Assembly (NCBI GenBank): GCA_966186595.1
Contig: CBIFWO010000001.1
Span: 1 to 64,000, forward strand
Length of the DNA stretch: 64,000 nt
Source of the DNA: JALRBM01 sp966186595
GTDB taxonomy: Bacteria > Patescibacteriota > Saccharimonadia > Saccharimonadales > Saccharimonadaceae
Direction: 5' to 3'
Part shown: piece by piece, positions 15,861 through 23,004 of the stretch
Layout: every line of letters starts with the position of its first letter
How positions within the stretch are numbered: position 1 is the first letter of the stretch
Translations under genes and position numbers: made by a program
Notes under the pieces: generated by a model
Seen by the model: only the letters and a program-made list of their open reading frames with translations
What the model was told of the DNA's origin: nothing
Databases searched by the model: none

Positions 15861-15968
15861 TCAGTCTTGCTCCTCCTCGGGCTCTGGAGATGTTGAGTCA
15901 TCATCGTCGTACGGCGGTTGCGGAACGTCCCTGCTGGTCGCGTTTGCGGCCCTTCCGAAACCCGACAT
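15861..15968 (-). CDS. GC-rich orphan mini-gene G, 35-aa peptide with acidic tail
   Basis: Unrecognised. The minus-strand ATG has GGAGG at 6-nt spacing. The 35 residues begin MSGFGRAANATSR and end in an Asp/Glu/Pro-rich tail (YDDDDSTSPEPEEEQD). The TGA lies 12 nt before the shared terminator. TTGATT and TACAGT boxes lie upstream. It splits the usual rpsP-khpA linkage. Very short, so the coding call depends on SD, codon bias and the terminator. Confidence 0.5.
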   Translation of the reverse strand: MSGFGRAANATSRDVPQPPYDDDDSTSPEPEEEQD

Positions 15969-16128
15969 GAACTTCCTCCGATCGAGTGGTCAGCAATGAG
16001 TATACTGTACAGTAAGAGTTTAGATAATCAAAGACGCATAATGGGATTGCTGTTGGAGGGAGGAAGAGACACCATGATATAATAGAGTTACGATATCAGT
16101 GGATACCGTTTACGGCGGTGGAGGGTAT

Positions 16129-16533
16129 ATGACCATAGACCAGCAATTCGTAGAATATATTGTAAAATCACTTGTCAGTCATCCGGACGATGTAGTAGTA
16201 GAGAGGATTATCGACGAAAAAGGGGTGCTCCTCACCCTAACTGTGCATCCTGACGACCTGGGGCGGGTTATCGGCAAGCGAGGCATTACGGCACAAAGCC
16301 TGCGAACGCTGCTTCGTGCACTTGGGACTAAAAATGATGCACGGTACAACCTAAAGATTGTTAACAATGATGACGAGCGTGAAAACTACACTGTTTCGTC
16401 AGAAACGACTGAGGAAGATGGGGAATATGACAACCCTGTGAAAAACTCTACCGAGGAGGATGTGGATAACGAGTCGTCGTATGCAAAAAAGTCCCGTAAA
16501 GAGCTTGCAGAACTCGACGACCTCGATATATAA
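16129..16533 (+). CDS. khpA: KH domain RNA-binding protein KhpA
   Basis: A 134-residue protein whose first 75 residues form a type II KH domain with GxxG loop IGKRGITAQSLRTLLRA. KhpA binds RNA with KhpB and affects cell elongation in some Firmicutes. The C-terminal half is an acidic, Ser/Glu/Asp-rich tail not found in typical KhpA (about 75-80 residues). GGAGG precedes ATG 16129. The position after rpsP supports the assignment. Confidence 0.88.
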   Translation: MTIDQQFVEYIVKSLVSHPDDVVVERIIDEKGVLLTLTVHPDDLGRVIGKRGITAQSLRTLLRALGTKNDARYNLKIVNNDDERENYTVSSETTEEDGEYDNPVKNSTEEDVDNESSYAKKSRKELAELDDLDI

Positions 16534-16612
16534 TCATAAACAGTTCAGAACATGGACTGCGAGAAAGCTCTATGCGAGCAAACCTCACCACAGGTTTGAG
16601 AGCCTTATATGT

Positions 16613-16648
16613 CTAAAAGATCCGCCTCCTTATGGGCGGATCTTTTAG
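16613..16648 (+). terminator. Terminator after khpA
   Basis: A perfect 14-bp stem (CTAAAAGATCCGCC and complement) with an 8-nt loop. Confidence 0.85.
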
Positions 16649-16686
16649 TTGAGACAGCCTGTGGAATCTAAGCATAAATTCAACAG

Positions 16687-16715
16687 GTTGTTGTCCGAGC
16701 AGGCCCGGCAACAAC
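16687..16715 (-). terminator. Possible terminator of mini-gene H
   Basis: GTTGTTG and CAACAAC flank a GC-rich loop 7 nt past the minus-strand stop. The stem is short and there is no long T-run. Confidence 0.35.
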
Positions 16716-16721
16716 TTTCGA

Positions 16722-16964
16722 TCATTGTCGAGGCTCGGACGGCACGTAGTTCGTGATGAAAGCTTGAGCCGCGTTGAACAGCTTGCCGTAGAGGAAGTAG
16801 AAGCGGATCAGCTTCCCCTGTCGCTGGAGCTGCGCAGCCCGCGGAAGGTTGTCGGCAATCCAGTCGAAGTCCTGTTCCTCCTGACCAGTCAGGCGCTCTC
16901 CTGCTTGCTGGCGTGCCTTGACGTAGGCGTCGATGATAGCCGTTCGTTCTGCTAGCTTGTTCAT
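16722..16964 (-). CDS. GC-rich orphan gene H, 80-aa helical protein
   Basis: Unrecognised. ATG 16964 has GGAG at 5-nt spacing; longer upstream starts in the same frame are AT-rich and lack an SD. The protein is Ala/Gln/Arg/Glu-rich and predicted helical (RTAIIDAYVKARQQAGERL..., FDWIADNLPRAAQLQ). It is neither strongly acidic nor membrane-spanning, unlike most other mini-genes. TTGATT and TATACT boxes lie upstream at 19-nt spacing. It separates khpA from trmD on the opposite strand. Confidence 0.65.
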   Translation of the reverse strand: MNKLAERTAIIDAYVKARQQAGERLTGQEEQDFDWIADNLPRAAQLQRQGKLIRFYFLYGKLFNAAQAFITNYVPSEPRQ

Positions 16965-17050
16965 GGTAGCTCCGTTCATCCAGAGTGCTAAATAGTATAT
17001 TAACATAAAAACAGTATTAATCAAATAAGCTATATGCTAGAATAAGTCAG

Positions 17051-17707
17051 ATGATAAAAAAGATTCAAGTCGTTACACTCTTTCCCGAAATGTTTGATGG
17101 TGTACTAAACACGTCTATGATGTGGAAGGCGCAGAAAGAAGGCGCTGTAGAATTTGGTCTTATCAATCTTCGTGATTTTGGTATAGGTCCACGAAAGCAG
17201 GTGGATGATACACCGTACGGCGGTGGTGATGGGATGCTTTTAAAGCCTGAGCCGCTTTTTGCTGCTATTGAAGCAGCCAAGCAAAAAGATCCCGAAGCCA
17301 AGGTGGTTCTAATGACACCTCGTGGTCAACGATGGGTTCAGAAAACCGCTCAGGACTGGGCAGATGAGAGTCAAGGACTGATTTTTATCTGTGCCCGCTA
17401 CGAAGGCTATGATGAGCGTGTAGTGAGCCTTGTCGACGAACAGGTAAGTGTAGGTGACTATGTCCTGACGGGCGGTGAATTACCTGCGATGACGGTGATT
17501 GATAGTGTCGTACGGCTTATCCCAGGCGTGCTAGGTGGAGAGACGAGCGCCGAGATCGAGAGTTTTAGCGATGGTGAAACGCTTGAGTTTCCTCAGTATA
17601 CGCGCCCCGAGGAGTTTCGGGGTATGCGAGTGCCGGATGTATTACTGAGTGGCCATCACGGTGAAATCGCCAAATGGCGAGCCGAGAATTCGCTAAAATC
17701 CCAATAG
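17051..17707 (+). CDS. trmD: tRNA (guanine-37-N1) methyltransferase TrmD
   Basis: A 218-residue SPOUT knot methyltransferase. Key stretches are VVTLFPEMFDGVL at the N terminus, DDTPYGGGDGMLLKPEP, and the knot GRYEGYDER-like RYEGYDERV followed by SVGDYVLTGGELPAM. It adds m1G37 to tRNAs, preventing frameshifting. TAGAAT lies 7 nt before the ATG, suggesting leaderless transcription. A terminator follows immediately. Confidence 0.97.
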   Translation: MIKKIQVVTLFPEMFDGVLNTSMMWKAQKEGAVEFGLINLRDFGIGPRKQVDDTPYGGGDGMLLKPEPLFAAIEAAKQKDPEAKVVLMTPRGQRWVQKTAQDWADESQGLIFICARYEGYDERVVSLVDEQVSVGDYVLTGGELPAMTVIDSVVRLIPGVLGGETSAEIESFSDGETLEFPQYTRPEEFRGMRVPDVLLSGHHGEIAKWRAENSLKSQ

Positions 17708-17708
17708 A

Positions 17709-17739
17709 CAAATACTCCTGAATAAATCAGGAGTATTTT
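17709..17739 (+). terminator. Terminator after trmD
   Basis: AAATACTCCTGA pairs with TCAGGAGTATTT over a 5-nt loop, followed by T residues. Confidence 0.88.
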
Positions 17740-17906
17740 GTTGTGGTGGATATCGTAGAGCGATCAGTCACAACATTTTTTGGAGTTGTTTTTGTTTTTG
17801 TAACCTTCGCTGTTTAGTACAATACCTGTCTGAAAACAAAAGCGCAAGCGTATTAATAAAAATGACAACACTTTTTGCTCGGATAAAAAACGCGTATACT
17901 ACTGAT

Positions 17907-18374
17907 ATGAGCTTTTTCGTTCTCCCTACACCTTCGCCTCGACCCAAGAGCAAGTACGTTCAATATGCGAGTTTGACTTTAGCTACCATTGTTACGGTGA
18001 TGGTAGTGACGCAACTTTTTTCTTACGAGAAATTTGCTGATGTCATTGCGCACTTGGGATTCGAAGGCGAAGCGATCATAGCGGCGATTGTGGTGGGTGC
18101 TGAGGTCGCGAGTCTTCCTTTCTTGCTTTTTATGACCCTCAGTCCAGCTGCAAGAGTAGCGAGTATGATAATGGGGTGGCTCGTTGTCCTATGGTGGTTT
18201 GTTGCGTCGCTTGCGGCAAATATGATAGTGTCTGTGGGCGTCGTCAATAGTGGTCTTCTCGGCGCAACCCTAGAAATATCATCTGGGTGGTGGAGCGTTT
18301 TTTTCGTGCTTGGTCTTGCGGTTTTATCTGGTTGGGTGAGTTGGGGACTTTGGCCACTACGATTGAAGAAATAA
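17907..18374 (+). CDS. Four-TM membrane protein, unknown
   Basis: Not recognised. About 155 residues from the preferred ATG 17907, starting MSFFVLPTPSPRPK, then four hydrophobic helices and a short basic C terminus (RLKK). TATACT ends a few nt before this ATG, which favours it over ATG 17862. It resembles small DUF-type membrane proteins common in Saccharibacteria. It lies between trmD and tRNA-Gln. Confidence 0.7.
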   Translation: MSFFVLPTPSPRPKSKYVQYASLTLATIVTVMVVTQLFSYEKFADVIAHLGFEGEAIIAAIVVGAEVASLPFLLFMTLSPAARVASMIMGWLVVLWWFVASLAANMIVSVGVVNSGLLGATLEISSGWWSVFFVLGLAVLSGWVSWGLWPLRLKK

Positions 18375-18461
18375 TCATATTAGCCTAACAATTGTTCAAA
18401 AGCGGCCCACCTTAATCCTTGAGAAGTTTGCTGGGAAATGGTACAATTTACGAGACTCTAT

Positions 18462-18536
18462 TGGGGTGTCGCCAAGTGGTAAGGCACTGGGTTCTGGTCC
18501 CAGCATTCGGGGGTTCGAATCCCTCCACCCCAGCCA
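18462..18536 (+). tRNA. tRNA-Gln (CTG)
   Basis: A cloverleaf with acceptor TGGGGTG/CACCCCA, D loop containing the usual GG, anticodon loop TTCTGGT (CTG), T loop TTCGAAT, and encoded CCA. Unlike the tRNA-Gly, positions 19 and 56 are canonical G and C. Its 3' end is repeated twice downstream. Confidence 0.95.
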
Positions 18537-18551
18537 TGAAAAAAGATTGAC
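18530..18551 (+). repeat. Repeat copy 1: 3' end of tRNA-Gln (possible attL)
   Basis: The last bases of the tRNA plus 15 nt downstream. The same 22 nt, less one A, recur at 20693-20713, and 12-13 nt recur at 19600-19612. Confidence 0.55.
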
Positions 18552-18572
18552 GTTTTGTCAATCTTTTTTCAT
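18536..18572. terminator. Bidirectional terminator between tRNA-Gln and marR
   Basis: A 16-bp stem with A-rich left and T-rich right arms and a 5-nt loop. Its right arm contains the stop codon of the minus-strand marR gene. Confidence 0.85.
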
Positions 18573-19028
18573 TGTATGATCAGATTCTTGATTTTGCATT
18601 AGAATAAGTGACCTTTGGAAATAAGATATAAGCACCTCTAACTCTGCAGCTGAGTATGTATCGAGCAGGGCAATTGTTTCCTGACCTATTTTGTCATACA
18701 CCGCTTTGACGTGTTGCGTGCCTTTTCCATCTAGTGTGATACTTACTCGCCGCTTGTCTAAAGGGTCAATTATTCTTTTGGCCAAACCAGCCTTTTCCAA
18801 CCGGCTAACTACCCCCGTAACAGCGCCAGGGGTTATTTTCAGCTTCTTCACCAAATCACTCGCAGCTAGCGGACTCTCATACGCAAGGATAAGCAACGCC
18901 TTGAGATCAGTAATATGAATATGTAGACTAGCTGCTATTTTTGCTTGAAATTCAACCGCTTGAGTATTGGCTAGCTGAGATAGATAAATAATTTGCTGGA
19001 TTAGCTCGTTCTTTGTGAATGTTGACAT
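18558..19028 (-). CDS. MarR-family transcriptional regulator
   Basis: A 156-residue protein with N-terminal dimerisation helix and winged helix-turn-helix: DLKALLILAYESPLAASDLVKKLKITPGAVTGVVSRLEKAGLAKR, then wing DPLDKRRVSITL and C-terminal helices. MarR proteins repress nearby genes and release DNA on binding phenols or oxidants. Two 15-bp operator-like repeats occupy the gap to the divergent NTF2-like gene, so it probably controls that gene and itself. Confidence 0.92.
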   Translation of the reverse strand: MSTFTKNELIQQIIYLSQLANTQAVEFQAKIAASLHIHITDLKALLILAYESPLAASDLVKKLKITPGAVTGVVSRLEKAGLAKRIIDPLDKRRVSITLDGKGTQHVKAVYDKIGQETIALLDTYSAAELEVLISYFQRSLILMQNQESDHTMKKD

Positions 19029-19034
19029 AGATTC

Positions 19035-19064
19035 TTTTAGTCGCTAAAATTTTAGTCAGTGAAA
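19035..19064. promoter_or_regulatory. Tandem MarR-type operators
   Basis: TTTTAGTCGCTAAAA (perfect 6-bp arms) is directly followed by the similar TTTTAGTCAGTGAAA, 7 nt upstream of the marR start and 10 nt upstream of the divergent gene. Confidence 0.7.
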
Positions 19065-19074
19065 TAATTTTAAC

Positions 19075-19458
19075 ATGGGGTCATTAGTTATGCAAGATCA
19101 GATACAAAACTTTTTTACAAATTACGCAGAGGCCTTGAGTAAAGGCGATATTGGCAAGGTTGCCAGCTTTTATGCTCCGACTTTTGTCATAGAAAAGGAT
19201 CATCAGGAAATTACTACCTCAAACAATCCACTTTTTAAGGCAAGCTTATGGTTACGGGATTTACTTACAAAATGGAACGATGAAATCTCGATGGAGCCAG
19301 AAGATATCTCAACTTTAGACTCGAGCAACAATACCTATACCGTCAAAGTAATGTGGGTCGTTCGCAATGCCGAAGGCAAAGAAGAGAAGCGACAAGAGGT
19401 TACTTATAAATTAAGCAACGAGCATGGCGATCTGAAGATAATAGCGTCTACTATCTAG
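19075..19458 (+). CDS. SnoaL/NTF2-like domain protein
   Basis: A 127-residue protein with the NTF2-like pattern: helix FTNYAEALSKGDIGKVASFYAPTFVI, then alternating strands ending in DLKIIAS. The fold is used by SnoaL cyclases, ketosteroid isomerases and ligand-binding proteins; no catalytic residue can be assigned. ATG 19090 is an alternative start. It is divergent from marR with shared operators, so its expression likely responds to the MarR ligand. Confidence 0.72.
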   Translation: MGSLVMQDQIQNFFTNYAEALSKGDIGKVASFYAPTFVIEKDHQEITTSNNPLFKASLWLRDLLTKWNDEISMEPEDISTLDSSNNTYTVKVMWVVRNAEGKEEKRQEVTYKLSNEHGDLKIIASTI

Positions 19459-19599
19459 CAAAGGATGCATACCAAGTGTAAATATGTCACGCGCCTTTAG
19501 TGAGGATAACTTTACTGTAATAAATAAAACCTAGATTCTTTAATTTCTGGCCAAGTAAGACAAAATCACTAATGAGGGGTTCCAAGCGTGGGACGTATA

Positions 19600-19612
19600 C
19601 CCAGCCATGAAA
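19600..19612 (+). repeat. Repeat copy 2: short tRNA-Gln 3'-end match
   Basis: CCCAGCCATGAAA matches the tRNA-Gln 3' end and its flank. GGGGTTC about 20 nt upstream loosely resembles a decayed T arm. Alone it could be chance. Confidence 0.35.
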
Positions 19613-19615
19613 TTA

Positions 19616-19652
19616 TTTAAAATAGAACTCCTTGAAAAGAGTTCTATTTTTT
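19616..19652 (+). terminator. Terminator of the NTF2-like gene region
   Basis: AAAATAGAACTC pairs with GAGTTCTATTTT, followed by T residues. Confidence 0.8.
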
Positions 19653-19662
19653 GTAGGGCAGC

Positions 19663-19701
19663 CATGGAATAGGCTAGACTTCTTGTCTAGCCTATTCCAT
19701 G
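19663..19701. terminator. Perfect 17-bp hairpin
   Basis: CATGGAATAGGCTAGAC and its exact complement flank a 5-nt loop. It lies downstream of the minus-strand VOC remnant and may be its former terminator. Confidence 0.6.
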
Positions 19702-19755
19702 TTTATAGCAATCTAACTTTCGCACTGCCGGCGTCGAATGAGCTTTGATCTCCAG

Positions 19756-19845
19756 CTACGACGAAGCCGTGTGTTTATTCCAGATAAGTTGCCACGGATG
19801 ACCGTCAAGGTCACGAAAGTCCAAGTAATTGAACTTGATATCTAT
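19756..19845 (-). pseudogene. C-terminal remnant of a VOC/glyoxalase-family gene
   Basis: A short open minus-strand stretch translates to LDFRDLDGHPWQLIW followed by a few residues and TAG. This is the typical last strand of vicinal oxygen chelate domains (DPDG-x-x-W/L). The upstream part of the gene is missing; instead the promoter of the divergent GC-rich gene I begins here. It therefore looks like a deletion scar at the island border. Confidence 0.55.
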
Positions 19846-19863
19846 GTATAATTATGTTATAAT
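19835..19863 (+). promoter_or_regulatory. Promoter of GC-rich gene I
   Basis: TTGATA and a consensus TATAAT are separated by exactly 17 nt, about 90 nt upstream of the GTG start. Confidence 0.75.
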
Positions 19864-19952
19864 AAAACACAGCTTCCTTCGAACGAAGGGGGAGAGCGGT
19901 CGATACAACCCTGCATCCCGCTTGACAAGCAGAAGAGACATTAGGAGAAACC

Positions 19953-20501
19953 GTGCTCACCAGCGACGAGTTGGCAGACCCCAAGAACCTTCCCACCACG
20001 CCCCCGGTAAAGACGACGAATTGCACGGCGTCCCAGTTTCACCGAGTTGAGGTGGACGGAACCATCGCGCTCTCGATCGTCCCCGTGAAGGGAAGAGACG
20101 AGGTGACTGTCCATCTCTACAACGGCGACAAGAGCGACCTGAGGGTCGTGGTGAAGGGCGACGTGCTCGACGTCATCGACGTACGAGACGTCGTGGATGT
20201 ACGATCGGAACACAGGGTACCGCCGCACAGCACCGTTATCGGAAGGCTGGAGGTGCACGGACCCGCGGCGATCGGAACCGGCGCCAGAGTGATCAACTAC
20301 GGTGGCGGGCAGTCGCACTTCCAACAGGAAGAGCGGCCACCACTGCGTGTGGTGGTGATGCTCCCGCCGGAACTCAACGTCAAGATCTGCCACCTTGACG
20401 GTGCTGTCGGTGTAACCGACCGCATGACCACCGGCGTCGTCAGTGTGCCGCACTACGTCGCCGTGACCATGCAGGAAGGCGACGAGCCCATCTTCCGCTA
20501 A
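19953..20501 (+). CDS. GC-rich hypothetical protein I, possible DUF2807/DUF4097-like beta-solenoid
   Basis: A 182-residue protein starting at GTG with AGGAG 5 nt upstream. It is almost entirely alternating short strands (VEVDGTIALSIVPVKGRDEVTVHLY, LRVVVKGDVLDVIDVRD) and ends with LNVKICHLDGAVGV. This pattern resembles DUF2807/DUF4097 putative adhesin repeats, but the match is by eye. No signal peptide is present. Codon use is strongly G/C-ending against AT-richer neighbours. It lies between tRNA-Gln 3'-end repeats, which suggests acquisition. Confidence 0.7.
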   Translation: MLTSDELADPKNLPTTPPVKTTNCTASQFHRVEVDGTIALSIVPVKGRDEVTVHLYNGDKSDLRVVVKGDVLDVIDVRDVVDVRSEHRVPPHSTVIGRLEVHGPAAIGTGARVINYGGGQSHFQQEERPPLRVVVMLPPELNVKICHLDGAVGVTDRMTTGVVSVPHYVAVTMQEGDEPIFR

Positions 20502-20692
20502 CGGCAAGATCACGGAACTCCTACTAGATGATGGCAACAACCCTTGTGGTTTGTAGCCGACTGTGTCGCGTCTCTTCTGCAACGCAGTCATAAGGTTATC
20601 CTTATCTGATGATGGCAAATTGAAGCCGAAACTGCACTTGGAGACCGTATGCCAGGATTTGCCTAGAAAAGTTTTGCTTACGACCATTCGCT

Positions 20693-20713
20693 CCAGCCAT
20701 GAAAAAGATTGAC
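20693..20713 (+). repeat. Repeat copy 3: tRNA-Gln 3' end (possible attR)
   Basis: A 21-nt sequence identical to 18530-18551 except for one fewer A, including the last 7 bases of the tRNA. The downstream hairpin arm is not repeated. This would be expected of a recombination scar about 2.2 kb from the tRNA. Confidence 0.55.
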
Positions 20714-20733
20714 AATACGAGCCAGTGAAGCAA

Positions 20734-21273
20734 TTATCTCTTTCCCTTAATATCCGCATTCTTCTGTGTTATAAGTGCAAGTGTTGCCGTGAATGCAAGA
20801 AGACTCGCTATCATTAAACTTATCGGGTTTAAGAATAGGATGTATATCTGAAATCTGTACGTTTCTGAGCAGTCTTGCATAACACCAAATAAGCCACTGC
20901 AGCGCTGTCCACTTGGTGTGAGTCCGAACAGGAAAAGAATGCCAATTATAGACAAAATAGTTGCGATGACGACTGCGTAGTGACTTATTTTCTTTCTCAG
21001 AATTGCCTTATAGATGAAGATCGTACAAAACACAGCGATTATTAATGCGGGAATTGGTGGTGAATAAAACAAACCTTCAATCGATGATACGTATACTAAA
21101 GCGCTCCAGACATCGCTGTTTCCTAAAAGCAGTAGACACTCGATTCCAAGAATAGCAAGCGTAAGGATTAGCCAGTCGCTGGACCGAAACCTAAATTCTT
21201 TAAAATAAACTCCTAATCGATTGTGGATTGACTTCTTTTTATTTACTTTCTTTGCTTTGTGCTGGCCTGTCAT
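20734..21273 (-). CDS. Four-TM membrane protein, unknown
   Basis: Not recognised. From the preferred ATG 21273 (TATGAT lies 7 nt upstream) it has 179 residues: a basic N terminus (KAKKVNKKKS) and four membrane helices, with a loop containing two Cys (QRCSGLFGVMQDCSETY). The frame extends upstream to 21357, but without a promoter signal. It sits outside the tRNA-Gln repeat segment. Confidence 0.65.
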   Translation of the reverse strand: MTGQHKAKKVNKKKSIHNRLGVYFKEFRFRSSDWLILTLAILGIECLLLLGNSDVWSALVYVSSIEGLFYSPPIPALIIAVFCTIFIYKAILRKKISHYAVVIATILSIIGILFLFGLTPSGQRCSGLFGVMQDCSETYRFQIYILFLNPISLMIASLLAFTATLALITQKNADIKGKR

Positions 21274-21435
21274 TGTCTCTATCATAGCATTTGTCATTAA
21301 GCAATTCTCGTATTCCATCAACGTCGAATTGCCATTCTTGGTCCCACGGGTGCTCAAAAGTTATATAATTAACGAACCTCTCTAGCCTCAGTTTCTCACT
21401 CCACTATAGCTGCGAAAACAGTTATAATAATGCCT

Positions 21436-21900
21436 ATGACTGGGCAAGACTCTCTCGGCGTTATAAATCACGAACTTCCTTCGACCAGAAGACCGGACTA
21501 TCTTTACAGGATTTCTGTAAAATGCCTAGTCCGAAACGAAAAGGGTGAGGTTCTCGTTGTGAAAGAAGTCGGTCGAGATTGGTGGGATCTTCCTGGGGGT
21601 GGAATGGACCATGGTGAGGATATCAAATCTACCATCGCCCGCGAAATGAAAGAAGAAGTCAATCTTGAAGGCGATTTTGATTTTCGAATCATTGAAGTAG
21701 AGGAGCCAGCTCATCTGAATGAGCATAATTTTTGGCAGCTACGTCTGATTTTCGAAGTTTTACCTCAAACCATGCAGGTTACCGCAGGTGACGATGGAGA
21801 TGAAGTAGCATTTAAAGATCCGATTCAATTCAAGGATTCTGATTTGGAGGTTGAGCGAAGGGTCTATGAGTATGAGCGGTTACTACGAAGCAGATCATGA
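21436..21900 (+). CDS. Nudix hydrolase
   Basis: A 154-residue protein with Nudix box GGMDHGEDIKS...REMKEEVNL; the catalytic Glu residues are present but the Gly of EExG is Asn. The preceding VLVVKEVGRDWWDLPGGG is typical. TATAAT lies 7 nt before ATG 21436, whereas ATG 21430 is too close, so 21436 is the likely leaderless start. First of three neighbouring Nudix-fold genes. Confidence 0.85.
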   Translation: MTGQDSLGVINHELPSTRRPDYLYRISVKCLVRNEKGEVLVVKEVGRDWWDLPGGGMDHGEDIKSTIAREMKEEVNLEGDFDFRIIEVEEPAHLNEHNFWQLRLIFEVLPQTMQVTAGDDGDEVAFKDPIQFKDSDLEVERRVYEYERLLRSRS

Positions 21901-21963
21901 GATTTACCAAAGATATGCCGTTATCCGATCTATCCCTTAATTGTGGAGTGTATAATTCTTTAT

Positions 21964-22473
21964 ATGCAAGCACCACAATCTGAAGAAATCAGCAAAACAA
22001 AAAATACTTTGGCGCAATTGGAACCTGGGCGACTACCCTTTGATATTTTTACTGAGGTATGCCGCCTAACAGTTACCCCTGTGCTTGAAATTGTCTGTTT
22101 TCGGAAAGGCAATTTGGGCACGATTGAAGTTGCGTTACTGAAAAGGCCGGCAAATGATCCTAACTGGCCGAATATGTATCATGTGCCTGGGGCTGTTATA
22201 ACACCTACGGATGTTCATGTCGGGCTTGAAGGAGTTATTGATCGTATATGCACAGAGAAGCTATCCATCGATAAAGTGAACAAGCCCAAGTTTATAATGA
22301 ACGACCTTTGCAAAGTCAAAAGAGGTGTGGAACTTGCGGTGGTTTTTGCGATTGAGGTTGAAGGTGAAATTGCTGGAGGCAAATTTCACGATGTCGACGC
22401 CCTACCTGACGATCTTATTGAAGGGCACGATACATTTATTTCGCAGGCGTTGAAACTACGTAGTAGCAAATAA
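21964..22473 (+). CDS. Nudix-fold protein with degenerate active site
   Basis: A 169-residue protein with the Nudix-like strand VALLKRP...NMYHVPGAVITPTD, followed by a helix where the box should be (GLEGVIDRICTEKLSI). The REUxEExGU catalytic core is absent, so pyrophosphohydrolase activity is unlikely; a binding or regulatory role is possible. TATAAT lies 7 nt before ATG 21964, a leaderless arrangement. It converges with the next Nudix gene on a shared terminator. Confidence 0.65.
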   Translation: MQAPQSEEISKTKNTLAQLEPGRLPFDIFTEVCRLTVTPVLEIVCFRKGNLGTIEVALLKRPANDPNWPNMYHVPGAVITPTDVHVGLEGVIDRICTEKLSIDKVNKPKFIMNDLCKVKRGVELAVVFAIEVEGEIAGGKFHDVDALPDDLIEGHDTFISQALKLRSSK

Positions 22474-22500
22474 AAGTTCGCCAGACTATCTGACGAACTT
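22474..22500. terminator. Bidirectional terminator between convergent Nudix genes
   Basis: AAGTTCGCCAGA pairs with TCTGACGAACTT (one G-U) across a 3-nt loop. Confidence 0.75.
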
Positions 22501-22515
22501 ATTAGGTTAGGGCAC

Positions 22516-22926
22516 TTAAGATTTTGCTTGGTTTAGATAATCTAGTACCGTTAGATGATAGGTATCGACGCCATCAGGAAGAGTAAGCATGCTGAATTGA
22601 TCAAAAGGAATCCATTCAAATCCACTATGCTCCCAACTTAACGCAACTCTAGGTTTGCTATCTGGTATCCGCGCCAAAAACACGACGTGCGTCAAATCAT
22701 CGGCAAGTTGCTTAAGATAGACTTGCTGGATATTCACTAGAGGAATATCCAGCCCAGTTTCTTCGCGAATTTCCCGTCTTACGGCGTCCATGTGAGGCTC
22801 ATCTGGCTCAACCTCGCCTCCAGGGAAGTCTATGTGCTCTGGAAAGTTGGGGTGGGTAAGACCACGACGAAGTAGGAGCAGGTCACCAGCTTCATCCCTT
22901 ATTAATGCTTTTGCTACTATTTTCAT
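22516..22926 (-). CDS. Nudix hydrolase
   Basis: A 136-residue protein with a perfect Nudix box (GEVEPDEPHMD...RREIREETGLD) after LLLLRRGLTHPNFPEHIDFPGG. It resembles 8-oxo-dGTPase/MutT-like enzymes, but substrate is not predictable. AAGGA lies a few nt before the ATG. It is followed on the same strand (toward lower coordinates) only by the shared terminator. Confidence 0.87.
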   Translation of the reverse strand: MKIVAKALIRDEAGDLLLLRRGLTHPNFPEHIDFPGGEVEPDEPHMDAVRREIREETGLDIPLVNIQQVYLKQLADDLTHVVFLARIPDSKPRVALSWEHSGFEWIPFDQFSMLTLPDGVDTYHLTVLDYLNQAKS

Positions 22927-23004
22927 ATTTAATTCCTTAACGCAAATTATAACACCCTAGAAGGCTTGGTGCTGAATATTTTCAGCCTTAGCTTCTTGAA
23001 GGCT

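Noticed and set aside
18530..20713. Prophage integrated at tRNA-Gln
   Set aside because: No integrase, structural or lysis genes between the repeats; only an accessory segment remains.
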